Origin: Actinomycetota bacterium
GTDB taxonomy: Bacteria; Actinomycetota; UBA4738
Direction: 5' to 3'
DNA length: 5,921 nt
Assembly: GCA_005888465.1 (NCBI GenBank)
Contig: VAYJ01000140.1
Span: 569 to 6,489, forward strand
This document shows positions 1 to 5,663 of this stretch, in pieces. The position numbers were made by a program, and so were the translations under genes. The notes below the pieces were generated by a model. It was not told the DNA's origin. It did not search any database and was given only the letters and a program-made list of their open reading frames with translations. The stretch's first letter is position 1. Each line of letters starts with the position of its first letter.

Positions 1-477
1 CAGGGTCCGGCGGGTCCCGCGGGGGCGACCGGGCCCGCGGGTCCTCAAGGGGTCCCCGGGAGCCCCGGGCCACAGGGTCCTGCTGGGAGCCCGGGTCCGC
101 GGGGAGACACGGGGCCGGCTGGTCCGGCTGGGCCGCAGGGTCCCGCGGGTCCTGCCGGACCGGGGGCGCGAATGGTCTGCGGCGGCTGCGACCTCACGCG
201 GATCACGCTCTCCGGTGACCTGAGCAACGGGTGGCTGAAGAGCGCCGACCTGAGTGCGTCCGACCTGGTGTTCGCCAACTTCACCGCGGCCAACTTCGAG
301 GGCGCGAACTTCAACGGAGCGACGGTCAACGGGGTGAACTTCACGAACGCGGACCTGTTCGGCGCGAAGAACATGGGGACGGTCGCGTGGCTCGTGCCGT
401 CGATCTTCAGCAACACGACCTGCCCCGACGGGACCGACAGCGATAACAACCAGTTCGGCTGCTTCGGGCACTTCTGA
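1..477 (+). CDS. Collagen-like / pentapeptide-repeat protein, 3' part (5'-truncated)
   Basis: The reading frame is open from base 1 to a TGA at 475-477 (158 residues visible), so the N-terminus lies outside the window. Residues 2-55 are 18 uninterrupted Gly-X-Y triplets rich in GPA, GPQ and GSP, the signature of a collagen-like triple helix. A CGGC motif (Cys60, Cys63) follows. Residues 82-119 hold eight pentapeptide units in exact five-residue register, with Leu, Phe or Val at the centre of each (84, 89, 94, 99, 104, 109, 114, 119). Pentapeptide repeats fold as a right-handed beta-helix, here about two coils. The tail has a Trp and a 'TTCPDGTDSDNN...C' segment (Cys141, Cys154), a tail type I recall from other bacterial pentapeptide proteins. 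The ATG at 172 is an internal Met58, not the start, because the collagen tract is in the same frame upstream. By inference this is a trimeric exported or surface structural protein. Its ligand is unknown and no enzyme motif is visible. Confidence 0.85.
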   Translation, partial: QGPAGPAGATGPAGPQGVPGSPGPQGPAGSPGPRGDTGPAGPAGPQGPAGPAGPGARMVCGGCDLTRITLSGDLSNGWLKSADLSASDLVFANFTAANFEGANFNGATVNGVNFTNADLFGAKNMGTVAWLVPSIFSNTTCPDGTDSDNNQFGCFGHF

Positions 478-478
478 T

Positions 479-490
479 GGTCAGCTGACC
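479..490. repeat. 12-bp perfect palindrome at a convergent gene junction
   Basis: GGTCAGCTGACC is a perfect palindrome. It begins two bases after the stop of the collagen/pentapeptide gene and contains the stop codon of the permease gene on the other strand. As RNA it could form only a four-base-pair stem with an AGCT loop, with no U-tract on either side. It is therefore a poor intrinsic terminator and may be coincidental. Confidence 0.3.
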
Positions 491-1473
491 CGTCGGCGAA
501 CCCACCAGAACGTGAACGCGACGAGGCCGGCGGCGAGGAGCACGAAGATTCCGAGCTCGATGAACTGGAATGGCCAGTAGCGGCTACCCGGCTGGTACAC
601 GTTCACCGTGCGCGCCCCGATGTGCTGCAGGCACGTCCCCAGGTCGTCCTTGCCGGGGAACTGGACCCCTTGCAGGCTCGGGCATCGCGAGGCGAGGGCG
701 TCGATGTCGATGCCCCCGCGCGAGCTGAGCGCGTGGCCCGCGGCGTCGACGATGCGGGACGAGAGGATCCAGTCGCCCCGGCCGAAGCCGATGCCCGGCC
801 CGCCCTTCCCGAAGAGGGGGAAGGAGATCACCTTCGGCGACATGTAGCGCTTGCGAAGCCAGACGTCGATAGGCACCCGGACCGCCGCGTAGCCACCGAA
901 CGTCGCGGCCATCGCGGGCACGACTCGGCGAAAGAGCGTTCCGAACGCGACGCCGAGCGCGACCACGAAGAGCGCGTACCCACCGACGACGATCCCACGA
1001 AGGTCGAAGACCGGCGGGATGAATCGGTTGTCCGACGCCCGCACGAGCGGGTAGCTCCAGCGCGCGATCGAGATCGAGAGGATCGCCGCGCCGACGACCG
1101 TCGCCGCGAGGATCCCGATGAGCTTCGCGCTCAGCCAGCGCCCGCGGGTGACCCCTTGCGTCCACGCGAGGCGGTGCGTTCCTTGCTCGAGCTCGCGCGC
1201 GACCATCGGTGCGCCCCAGAAGACGCCGGCGAAGGCGGGGACCACCAGGAACAGGACCGCCACGAACCACATGTTGTTGTACTGATTCAGGAACCGGTCG
1301 GCCAAGTCCCCGCAGTCGGCGCCTCGGGTCGAGAGACAGCTGGCGAGCCCGCCGTCGTGAAACGAGGAGGCGATACGGGGACCCGTGAGGAGCAGGATGC
1401 CGCCCAGCAGGGCAAGCGCGATCGCGCCGCCGAGGAACTGCGCCCGGTGCTGACGCCACGTCACCCAGATCAT
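481..1473 (-). CDS. ABC transporter permease, six predicted TM segments
   Basis: This 330-residue integral membrane subunit pairs with the ATPase encoded immediately upstream. Hydrophobic segments lie at about residues 13-31, 69-92, 116-137, 158-181, 184-203 and 303-324. A large hydrophilic loop (about 204-300) precedes the last helix. The opening 'MIWVTWRQHRAQF' and the 'ARELEQGTHRLAWTQGVTRGRW' stretch (92-113) are conserved in actinobacterial permeases of the ABC-2-like type. Cys46/Cys54 (loop 1) and Cys264/Cys281 (loop 5) fall outside the helices and could form disulfides if extracytoplasmic. The start is the ATG at 1473: it overlaps the ATPase stop as ATGA and has an AGGAGG site (1481-1486) seven bases upstream. 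The frame stays open further upstream, but only antisense to nothing useful and out of frame with the ATPase. It is likely an exporter of a drug, peptide or lipid; the substrate cannot be read from the sequence. Confidence 0.88.
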   Translation of the reverse strand: MIWVTWRQHRAQFLGGAIALALLGGILLLTGPRIASSFHDGGLASCLSTRGADCGDLADRFLNQYNNMWFVAVLFLVVPAFAGVFWGAPMVARELEQGTHRLAWTQGVTRGRWLSAKLIGILAATVVGAAILSISIARWSYPLVRASDNRFIPPVFDLRGIVVGGYALFVVALGVAFGTLFRRVVPAMAATFGGYAAVRVPIDVWLRKRYMSPKVISFPLFGKGGPGIGFGRGDWILSSRIVDAAGHALSSRGGIDIDALASRCPSLQGVQFPGKDDLGTCLQHIGARTVNVYQPGSRYWPFQFIELGIFVLLAAGLVAFTFWWVRRRVS

Positions 1474-2381
1474 TGCGAGGCCTCCTGTCGGATCGTGGCC
1501 AGGCGCGGCTCCGGGAGCGCCGACGCCGACGGCTGGCCGAGGTAGGCGAGCACCAGGTCCTCGAGCCCGACCTCGTGGACCTCCCACGCGGGGTCGAGGA
1601 TCGGGCCGTCGGTTCGGACCAGGAGCGTGCTCTGTCGGTCGGTGTGATCCTCCTGCACGACCGCCGCGACGCCCGCGATCCTGCCGCCGCCATGGCGGCG
1701 CGGGCCCACGAGGAGGCGGTGGGCGCCCAGGAGCTGGTCGATGTCGCCAGCGACCTGGGTGCGCGCGTGCGAGAGCAGGATCAGGTAGTCGCACACGCGC
1801 TCGAGGTCGGAGATGAGGTGGGAGGAGAGCACGGCGGTCGCGCCATCCTCGGCCACGCCCTCCATCAGGACACGGAGGAAGTCGCGGCGGGCGAGGGGAT
1901 CGAGGCTCGCGAGCGGCTCGTCCAGGAGGAGCAGCTCCGGTCGCTTCGCGAGCGCGAGGGCGAGCGCGACCTGCGCTCTCTGGCCGCCGGAGAGGTGGCC
2001 CACCTTGTCGTCGAGCGGGACCTCGAGCCGTTCCAGGCGTGTGCGCGCAAGGTGATCGTCCCACCGCGCATTCGTGTGCCGGCCGAAGGCGAGCATGTCG
2101 GTCACGGTGAAGCCTCGATACAGGGGGACATCCTGCGCGACGAAGCCGAAGCGGGGGAGGAGGCCGGGGTCTTCGCCGGGCGTGAGCCCGAGGACACGGA
2201 TCTCCCCGGCCGTCGGCTCGAGGAGCCCAGTCGCGAGGTGCAGGAGGGTGGTCTTCCCGGCGCCGTTCGGCCCGACGAGCGCCGCGATCCGGCCCTCGGG
2301 GATCTCCAGCGTGCAGTCCCGGAGGGCCCAGCGACGACGGTACTTCTTGCCCAAACCGGTGGCGACGACCGCCGCGCTCAT
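1470..2381 (-). CDS. ABC transporter ATP-binding protein
   Basis: This 303-residue nucleotide-binding subunit should drive transport through the adjacent permease. All core motifs are visible and intact: Walker A GPNGAGKTT (37-45), Q-loop Gln83, signature LSGGQ (130-134), Walker B LLLLDEP (150-156), D-loop SLDP (159-162) and H-loop His188 in 'LSSH'. The last ~90 residues form a C-terminal extension of the kind seen in CcmA/YtrB-like exporter ATPases. The start is the ATG at 2381, overlapping the regulator stop as ATGA, with a GAGGAGG site (2389-2395) seven bases upstream. Its own stop overlaps the permease start in the same way, so all three genes should be translationally coupled. Neighbours and motifs suggest a two-component exporter (one ATPase, one permease, probably a dimer of each) controlled by a GntR regulator. 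Confidence 0.93.
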   Translation of the reverse strand: MSAAVVATGLGKKYRRRWALRDCTLEIPEGRIAALVGPNGAGKTTLLHLATGLLEPTAGEIRVLGLTPGEDPGLLPRFGFVAQDVPLYRGFTVTDMLAFGRHTNARWDDHLARTRLERLEVPLDDKVGHLSGGQRAQVALALALAKRPELLLLDEPLASLDPLARRDFLRVLMEGVAEDGATAVLSSHLISDLERVCDYLILLSHARTQVAGDIDQLLGAHRLLVGPRRHGGGRIAGVAAVVQEDHTDRQSTLLVRTDGPILDPAWEVHEVGLEDLVLAYLGQPSASALPEPRLATIRQEASQ

Positions 2382-2770
2382 GCCACGACCTCCTCGTCCT
2401 GGAGGTCACGAAGCGACGTCTCGAAGAGAGCAATCAGATCGTCGGCCTCGAGGCCCGCGGCCAGCGCACCCCGGATCCAGCGCTCGAGCGCGCGACGGAT
2501 GGCAAGGTGATCGCCGGACGGTGGGCCGAGTGTGTGCAGCACGAACGTGCCCTGGCCCGGACGGCCCTCGACGAGGCCCTCGTGCTCCAGCTCGCGGTAC
2601 GCCTTGAGGACGGTGTTCGGGTTGATCGCGAGCGAGGCGACGACCTCCTTGACGGTCGGCAGCTGGTCCCCGGGCCGGAGCATCCCCAGTCGTAGGGCGT
2701 GGCGCACCTGCCGAACGATCTGCACGTACGTCGAGACCCCCGAGCGCTGGTCGAGCCTGAACTGAATCAC
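2378..2770 (-). CDS. GntR-family transcriptional regulator, YtrA subfamily
   Basis: This 130-residue DNA-binding regulator is the first gene of the exporter operon. Residues 10-78 form a winged helix-turn-helix with typical GntR motifs: 'RPGDQLPTVKEVVASL' (32-47), 'INPNTVLKAYRELEHEGLV' (49-67) and the wing 'GRPGQGTFV' (69-77). The short helical tail (~50 residues) has no room for a large effector domain, which matches the YtrA subfamily; these usually sit at the head of ABC exporter operons and repress them until induced. The GTG at 2770 is chosen as the start because AGGAGG lies four bases upstream and the promoter and operator lie just beyond. Upstream in-frame ATGs (for example at 2851) would place the coding region across that promoter. 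The stop overlaps the ATPase start (ATGA). The inducer is unknown. Confidence 0.9.
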   Translation of the reverse strand: MIQFRLDQRSGVSTYVQIVRQVRHALRLGMLRPGDQLPTVKEVVASLAINPNTVLKAYRELEHEGLVEGRPGQGTFVLHTLGPPSGDHLAIRRALERWIRGALAAGLEADDLIALFETSLRDLQDEEVVA

Positions 2771-2774
2771 CGAT

Positions 2775-2780
2775 CCTCCT
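2775..2780 (-). promoter_or_regulatory. Ribosome binding site that fixes the GntR GTG start
   Basis: On the minus strand AGGAGG is followed by ATCG and then GTG at 2770. It is a full Shine-Dalgarno match with slightly short spacing. It decides the start in favour of GTG over longer in-frame alternatives, and its last base abuts the predicted operator. Confidence 0.75.
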
Positions 2781-2805
2781 ATTTCCCTATGACCATAGGG
2801 TAATA
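2780..2805. promoter_or_regulatory. Predicted GntR operator (26-bp inverted repeat)
   Basis: The core is a perfect seven-base inverted repeat, CCCTATG-AC-CATAGGG (2785-2800). After one mismatched pair the symmetry resumes for four more pairs (TATT / AATA), giving two 12-base arms with one mismatch. It overlaps the -10 box and predicted transcription start of the operon promoter and ends at the ribosome binding site. Position, symmetry and AT-rich flanks fit autorepression by the YtrA-type GntR protein encoded directly downstream. Binding itself is inferred. Confidence 0.75.
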
Positions 2806-2830
2806 TGTCGAGTCGAGCGGAGTTTGTCAA
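2802..2830 (-). promoter_or_regulatory. Promoter of the GntR-ABC operon
   Basis: On the minus strand a perfect TTGACA -35 box (2825-2830) is followed by 17 bases and a CATATT -10 box (2802-2807, four of six matches to TATAAT). Transcription would start near 2795, giving a leader of about 25 bases before the GTG. The -10 box lies largely inside the inverted repeat, so a bound repressor would block RNA polymerase. This looks like a housekeeping-sigma promoter. Confidence 0.65.
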
Positions 2831-2851
2831 GAAGGCCCGGCGGAATACCAT
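2824..2851 (+). promoter_or_regulatory. Possible divergent promoter for the pirin gene
   Basis: On the plus strand TTGTCA (2824-2829, five of six matches) is followed by 16 bases and TACCAT (2846-2851, four of six). A start near 2858 would give a leader of about 45 bases before the pirin ATG. Its -35 box occupies almost the same base pairs as the -35 box of the opposing operon promoter. The -10 match is weak, so this is tentative. Confidence 0.3.
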
Positions 2852-2902
2852 CGGGGCGCGGCGCGTTCCCGCGAGTAGCAATCCCTCAACGAGGACCGAT
2901 CC

Positions 2903-3877
2903 ATGCCAGCCGTCACGGCCGATACTCTGACCCTTCCCCGGATCCCGGAGCCCGACCCCGAGTCGCGTCCGCGGCCCGTCGTGAGCGTGACGACGGCGCC
3001 CCGGGGCCTCGAGGGCGAGGGCTTCCCGGTGCGCCGCGCGTTCCACGGGGTCGACCTCGCGGCGCTCGATCCGTTCGTGCACATGGACCAGATGGGCGCG
3101 GTCGACTACGGCCCCGGCGAGCCGAGGGGCACGCCCTGGCACCCCCACCGCGGCTTCGAGACCGTCACCTACATGATCGACGGCGCGTTCCAGCACCAGG
3201 ACTCCCACGGCGGCGGCGGGCTCATCACCGACGGCGCGACGCAGTGGATGACGGCGGGCGCCGGCATCCTGCACATCGAGACCCCGCCCGAGGCGCTCGT
3301 GATGAGCGGAGGGCTCTTCCACGGGATCCAGCTCTGGGTGAACTTGCCGGCGGCGGAGAAGTTCACGCCCCCCGCGTACCAGTCCATCGAAGGCCGGCAG
3401 GTCTCGCTGCTCGCCTCCGAGGACGGTGCCGCGCTCGTGCGGATCATCGCCGGTGAGGTCGCGGGGTTCGCCGGACCAGGCTCAACCCACACGCCGATCA
3501 CCTACCTCCACGCGACGATCGCTCCGGGCGCCAGGCTTCGGCTTCCGTGGCGAACCGACTTCAACGCGCTCGTGTACGCGCTGGCCGGATCGGGGAGCGT
3601 CGGCGATGAGCGCCGTCCGATCGAGGGCGGCCAGCTCGCCGTGTTCGGGACGGGCGGCTACCTGATCATCGCCGCAGGGGAGCGGCAGGACGGCAGCAGC
3701 TCGGCGCTCGAGGTGCTGGTGCTCGGCGGGCGTCCGATCGGCGAGCCGGTCGCCGCGTACGGCCCGTTCGTCATGAACACCGAGCAGGAGCTCGTCCAGG
3801 CGATCCAGGACTACCGCGCGGGACGGCTGGGCGTCATCCCGCCCGACGCGCTGATGCCGCACGTGCCCCGCTCGTGA
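2903..3877 (+). CDS. Pirin family protein (bicupin)
   Basis: This 324-residue protein is predicted to be a cytoplasmic metal-binding bicupin. The N-terminal pirin domain (about 25-150) has the diagnostic 'WHPHRGFETVTY' (79-90) and 'GILHIETP' (121-128), supplying metal ligands His80, His82, His124 and Glu126. These correspond to the two His, His and Glu set of human pirin, and none is missing. The C-terminal pirin domain (about 195-305) ends in 'LGGRPIGEPVAAYGPFVMNT', typical of the family. Family members include quercetin 2,3-dioxygenases and proteins that modulate other factors, so the exact reaction here is uncertain. The start is the ATG at 2903, with GAGGA (2891-2895) seven bases upstream. 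It is divergent from the GntR operon and could share its control. Its stop lies 15 bases from the stop of the convergent lipoprotein gene. Confidence 0.92.
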   Translation: MPAVTADTLTLPRIPEPDPESRPRPVVSVTTAPRGLEGEGFPVRRAFHGVDLAALDPFVHMDQMGAVDYGPGEPRGTPWHPHRGFETVTYMIDGAFQHQDSHGGGGLITDGATQWMTAGAGILHIETPPEALVMSGGLFHGIQLWVNLPAAEKFTPPAYQSIEGRQVSLLASEDGAALVRIIAGEVAGFAGPGSTHTPITYLHATIAPGARLRLPWRTDFNALVYALAGSGSVGDERRPIEGGQLAVFGTGGYLIIAAGERQDGSSSALEVLVLGGRPIGEPVAAYGPFVMNTEQELVQAIQDYRAGRLGVIPPDALMPHVPRS

Positions 3878-3892
3878 CCGACTAACGCGCCG

Positions 3893-5488
3893 TCACTGCA
3901 CCCACGGCCGTCGCGCCCGCGCGGTCGTTGACGGCCCGTAGAGGCCTGCGTCCCCGAAGGTGAGGACGATGCCGTCCGCCGCGACCAGCCAGTAGCCGCC
4001 GTCGTCGGGGGTGGCGGCGATCCCCACGACGGGCTCGGGAAGGGCGAGCCGCGCAGCCCCGCCGTGGGACACGGCGCCCCCGTAGGCGAACACCGATCCG
4101 TCGGCGCCGGCCAGCCAGTAGCCGCGGCCGTCCGAGGTGGCCGCCATGGCCACGATGGGCGCGCGCAGGGCCCGGCCCGCGGCCGAGCCATACGACACGG
4201 CGTCCCCGTAGGCGAACACCGACCCGTCGGCGCCGGCCAGCCAGTAGCCGCGGCCGTCGGAGGTCGCCGCCATGGCCACGATGGGCGCACGCAGGGCCCG
4301 GCCCGCGGCCGAGCCGTACGACACGGCGTCCCCGTAGGCGAACACCGACCCGTCGGCGCCGGCTAGCCAGTAGCCGCGCCCGTCCGACGTCGCGACGATC
4401 GCCACGATCGGGCGGGCCAGGTGTCGCCCCGAGGCGGCGGGGGAGCCGTAGGAGCCCGCGGAGCCGAAGCCGTACACGGTGCCGTCCGCTGCGGCGAGCC
4501 AGTACCCGTGAGCGTCGGCCGAGGGCGCCATCCCCACGATGGGCTGCCCCGGCGGCACCACCCCGGAGCCGAAGGACAGCGCGTCGCCGAAGGGATACAC
4601 GGAGCCGTCGATCCCCACGAGCCAGTACCCGCCGCCGTGGGGGGTGCGCGCCGCGCCGGCGACGAGCCACGCAAGCTGACGCCCGAGCGAACCGGCGAAG
4701 GTCGCATCGCCATGCGCACGCACGGTCCCGAGCCCGGTCACGACGCAGTAGCCCGCGCCGTCCCAGGAGGGCAGCAGGCCCACGACGTCGGCATGGACCG
4801 GCGAGTCGTGCAGGATGCCGCCGTCGCCGACCCACTCCCAGTGCCAGGCCTCCGGACACGTGCTCCCGCCCGGCTGGGCCCAACCGGGATGGTTCCAGCC
4901 GAACCGCCCCGCCTGTTCGGTGAGGAACGCATACCCCGCCGAGCCGAACGTCATCGAACCGGCCCCCTCGCCGAAGTCGGCGGCCTTCCCCCAACCGTGC
5001 ATCGAGGTCCCCTTCGGCTTGCCGGTCGACGTGGTGACGACCGCCGCCGCGCACGAGCTGTTGCCGGCTGCGGTCCAGGTCTGCCGAACCGTGACCTGGT
5101 CGGAGAGCGGCCGATAGCACTCCTCCATGCTGAGGACGACCCCTTGGTCGCGCGCGGTCGCCAGGAGCAGCCCGAGGCTCGGCGCCGCGGCGCGATCCGC
5201 GACGCAGTTGGGCGCCACGCCGACGAGGTCACGGGCCGGCATCATCCCGTTGACGTCGCCTGCGATCGCGTTCGGCTTGTTGCCGGGTTGGATGGGTGAG
5301 ACGAAGTCCTTCGCCGGCGGGAGCGTGGGGCGCGGGCGCGTCGGTGCTGCACCTGATGCGCTCGGGGTGGGAGAGGTCCCTGCGTGGCCCGCGGGCGCGA
5401 GCGGGGTGCCGACGGCCGCAGGGTGGAGGGCCGAGCTGCATCCCACCATCACGATCGCGGCGAGCAGGACGGGTGCCCGCCTGGTCAT
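3893..5488 (-). CDS. Lipoprotein D,D-carboxypeptidase (VanY/M15 type) with seven C-terminal GYW repeats
   Basis: This 531-residue protein is predicted to be exported and lipid-anchored. A short signal (residues 1-16: MTRR, then a hydrophobic run) ends in the lipobox-like MVGC with Cys17. A Pro/Thr/Ser/Ala-rich linker runs to about 60. Residues ~85-222 form an M15B peptidase domain: 'CYRPLSDQ' (124-131), 'SMHGWGKAADFG' with zinc ligands His164 and Asp171, and 'PEAWHWEW' with catalytic Glu213 and ligand His216. The catalytic set is complete, so it probably trims D-Ala from peptidoglycan stems or cuts related peptides. Residues ~238-531 hold seven repeats of 41-44 residues centred on GY(W/C)...DG...FGDA, suggesting a beta-propeller-like module. 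The ATG at 5488 is chosen because the signal peptide begins there; no good Shine-Dalgarno sequence precedes it. Longer in-frame starts (for example 5587, 5665) would bury the signal peptide. Confidence 0.88.
   Translation of the reverse strand: MTRRAPVLLAAIVMVGCSSALHPAAVGTPLAPAGHAGTSPTPSASGAAPTRPRPTLPPAKDFVSPIQPGNKPNAIAGDVNGMMPARDLVGVAPNCVADRAAAPSLGLLLATARDQGVVLSMEECYRPLSDQVTVRQTWTAAGNSSCAAAVVTTSTGKPKGTSMHGWGKAADFGEGAGSMTFGSAGYAFLTEQAGRFGWNHPGWAQPGGSTCPEAWHWEWVGDGGILHDSPVHADVVGLLPSWDGAGYCVVTGLGTVRAHGDATFAGSLGRQLAWLVAGAARTPHGGGYWLVGIDGSVYPFGDALSFGSGVVPPGQPIVGMAPSADAHGYWLAAADGTVYGFGSAGSYGSPAASGRHLARPIVAIVATSDGRGYWLAGADGSVFAYGDAVSYGSAAGRALRAPIVAMAATSDGRGYWLAGADGSVFAYGDAVSYGSAAGRALRAPIVAMAATSDGRGYWLAGADGSVFAYGGAVSHGGAARLALPEPVVGIAATPDDGGYWLVAADGIVLTFGDAGLYGPSTTARARRPWVQ
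3896..4777 (-). repeat. Seven GYW repeats in the lipoprotein C-terminus
   Basis: The conserved GYW (GYC in the first) occurs at protein residues 246, 287, 328, 372, 414, 456 and 498, a spacing of 41, 41, 44, 42, 42 and 42. Each unit follows the pattern GYWLxxxDGxVxxFGDAxxxGS, a variable turn, then PIVGMAxTxDG. The first unit is the most diverged. The array ends at the C-terminus with no further domain. Seven units of about 42 residues suit a seven-bladed propeller, which is an inference. Confidence 0.8.
4067..4393. repeat. 126-bp near-identical tandem DNA repeat inside the lipoprotein gene
   Basis: The period is exactly 126 bp (42 codons): the string GCGAACACCGA begins at 4086, 4212 and 4338. 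Bases 4142-4267 and 4268-4393 encode identical 42-residue units and differ at about six positions by eye, all synonymous. A further partial copy covers about 4067-4141, where the similarity fades. The other repeat units of the array are much more diverged, so this block is a recent in-frame duplication. Confidence 0.85.
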
Positions 5489-5663
5489 GGCAGCGAGCGT
5501 ACCAACGTGCGGCGGTTCCGGAGCCAACCTCGGACGGGAGGGCGTAAACGCGGCTGAAGCCGACTCCGGGTCATGGGGTATCCGCATACCGTGAAGAATA
5601 TCTACAACTCGCAATATTGCGACTTCGGCATATTTTTCCACAGCATCGCCGAACCCCCTCCCC
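5489..5663. other. Divergent intergenic region between the lipoprotein and the downstream gene
   Basis: This 175-bp gap separates two divergent starts. The half nearest the lipoprotein gene is GC-rich with no convincing promoter or ribosome binding site. The other half (about 5591-5640) is distinctly AT-rich against this genome and contains the inverted repeat listed separately. It presumably carries both promoters, but I cannot place -35/-10 pairs with confidence. Confidence 0.5.
5606..5625. promoter_or_regulatory. 20-bp near-perfect palindrome, candidate operator
   Basis: AACTCGCAATATTGCGACTT is symmetric except for one mismatched pair, with a perfect 14-bp core TCGCAATATTGCGA (5609-5622). 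It lies in the AT-rich part of the gap between two divergent genes, where a dimeric repressor site would be expected. It has no loop and no U-tract, so it is not a terminator. The cognate regulator is not in this window: the site differs from the GntR operator at 2780-2805. Confidence 0.45.

Noticed and set aside
45..449. Open frame on the minus strand of the collagen-like gene with its own Gly/Pro-rich end
   Set aside because: Gly-Pro codons (GGN CCN) read as Gly/Pro on both strands, so the antisense frame mimics collagen. The plus frame alone continues into ordered pentapeptide repeats.
172..477. ATG at 172 as the start of a separate small pentapeptide protein
   Set aside because: The upstream collagen triplets are in the same frame without a stop, and no ribosome binding site precedes 172. 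One fused protein is simpler.
1474..2433. Long N-terminal extension of the permease frame
   Set aside because: The extension overlaps the well-supported ATPase gene in another frame and is Arg/Pro-rich low-complexity sequence. The ATG at 1473 has its own Shine-Dalgarno site.
622..2510. Long plus-strand frames opposite the ABC operon (about 307 and 345 codons)
   Set aside because: They are typical GC-rich antisense shadows of highly charged Arg/Glu/Asp/Ala composition, with no recognisable motif, while the minus strand carries intact ABC motifs.
2771..3322. N-terminal extension of the GntR frame into the pirin gene
   Set aside because: It would run through the promoter, operator and ribosome binding site and lie antisense to pirin. 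The GTG at 2770 gives the normal YtrA length.
4064..4366. Direct repeats considered as a CRISPR array
   Set aside because: The 126-bp period has no unique spacers, the units are coding, and the period is an exact multiple of three.
3882..5120. Second long minus-strand frame (412 codons) inside the lipoprotein gene
   Set aside because: It is Arg/Gly-rich and repeats only because the true gene has tandem repeats. The overlapping frame contains the peptidase and GYW motifs.
5551..5590. Small inverted repeats CGGCT-GA-AGCCG and GGTAT-CCGC-ATACC
   Set aside because: Arms of five bases are expected by chance at this composition, and neither has a U-tract or a convincing position for a terminator or operator.
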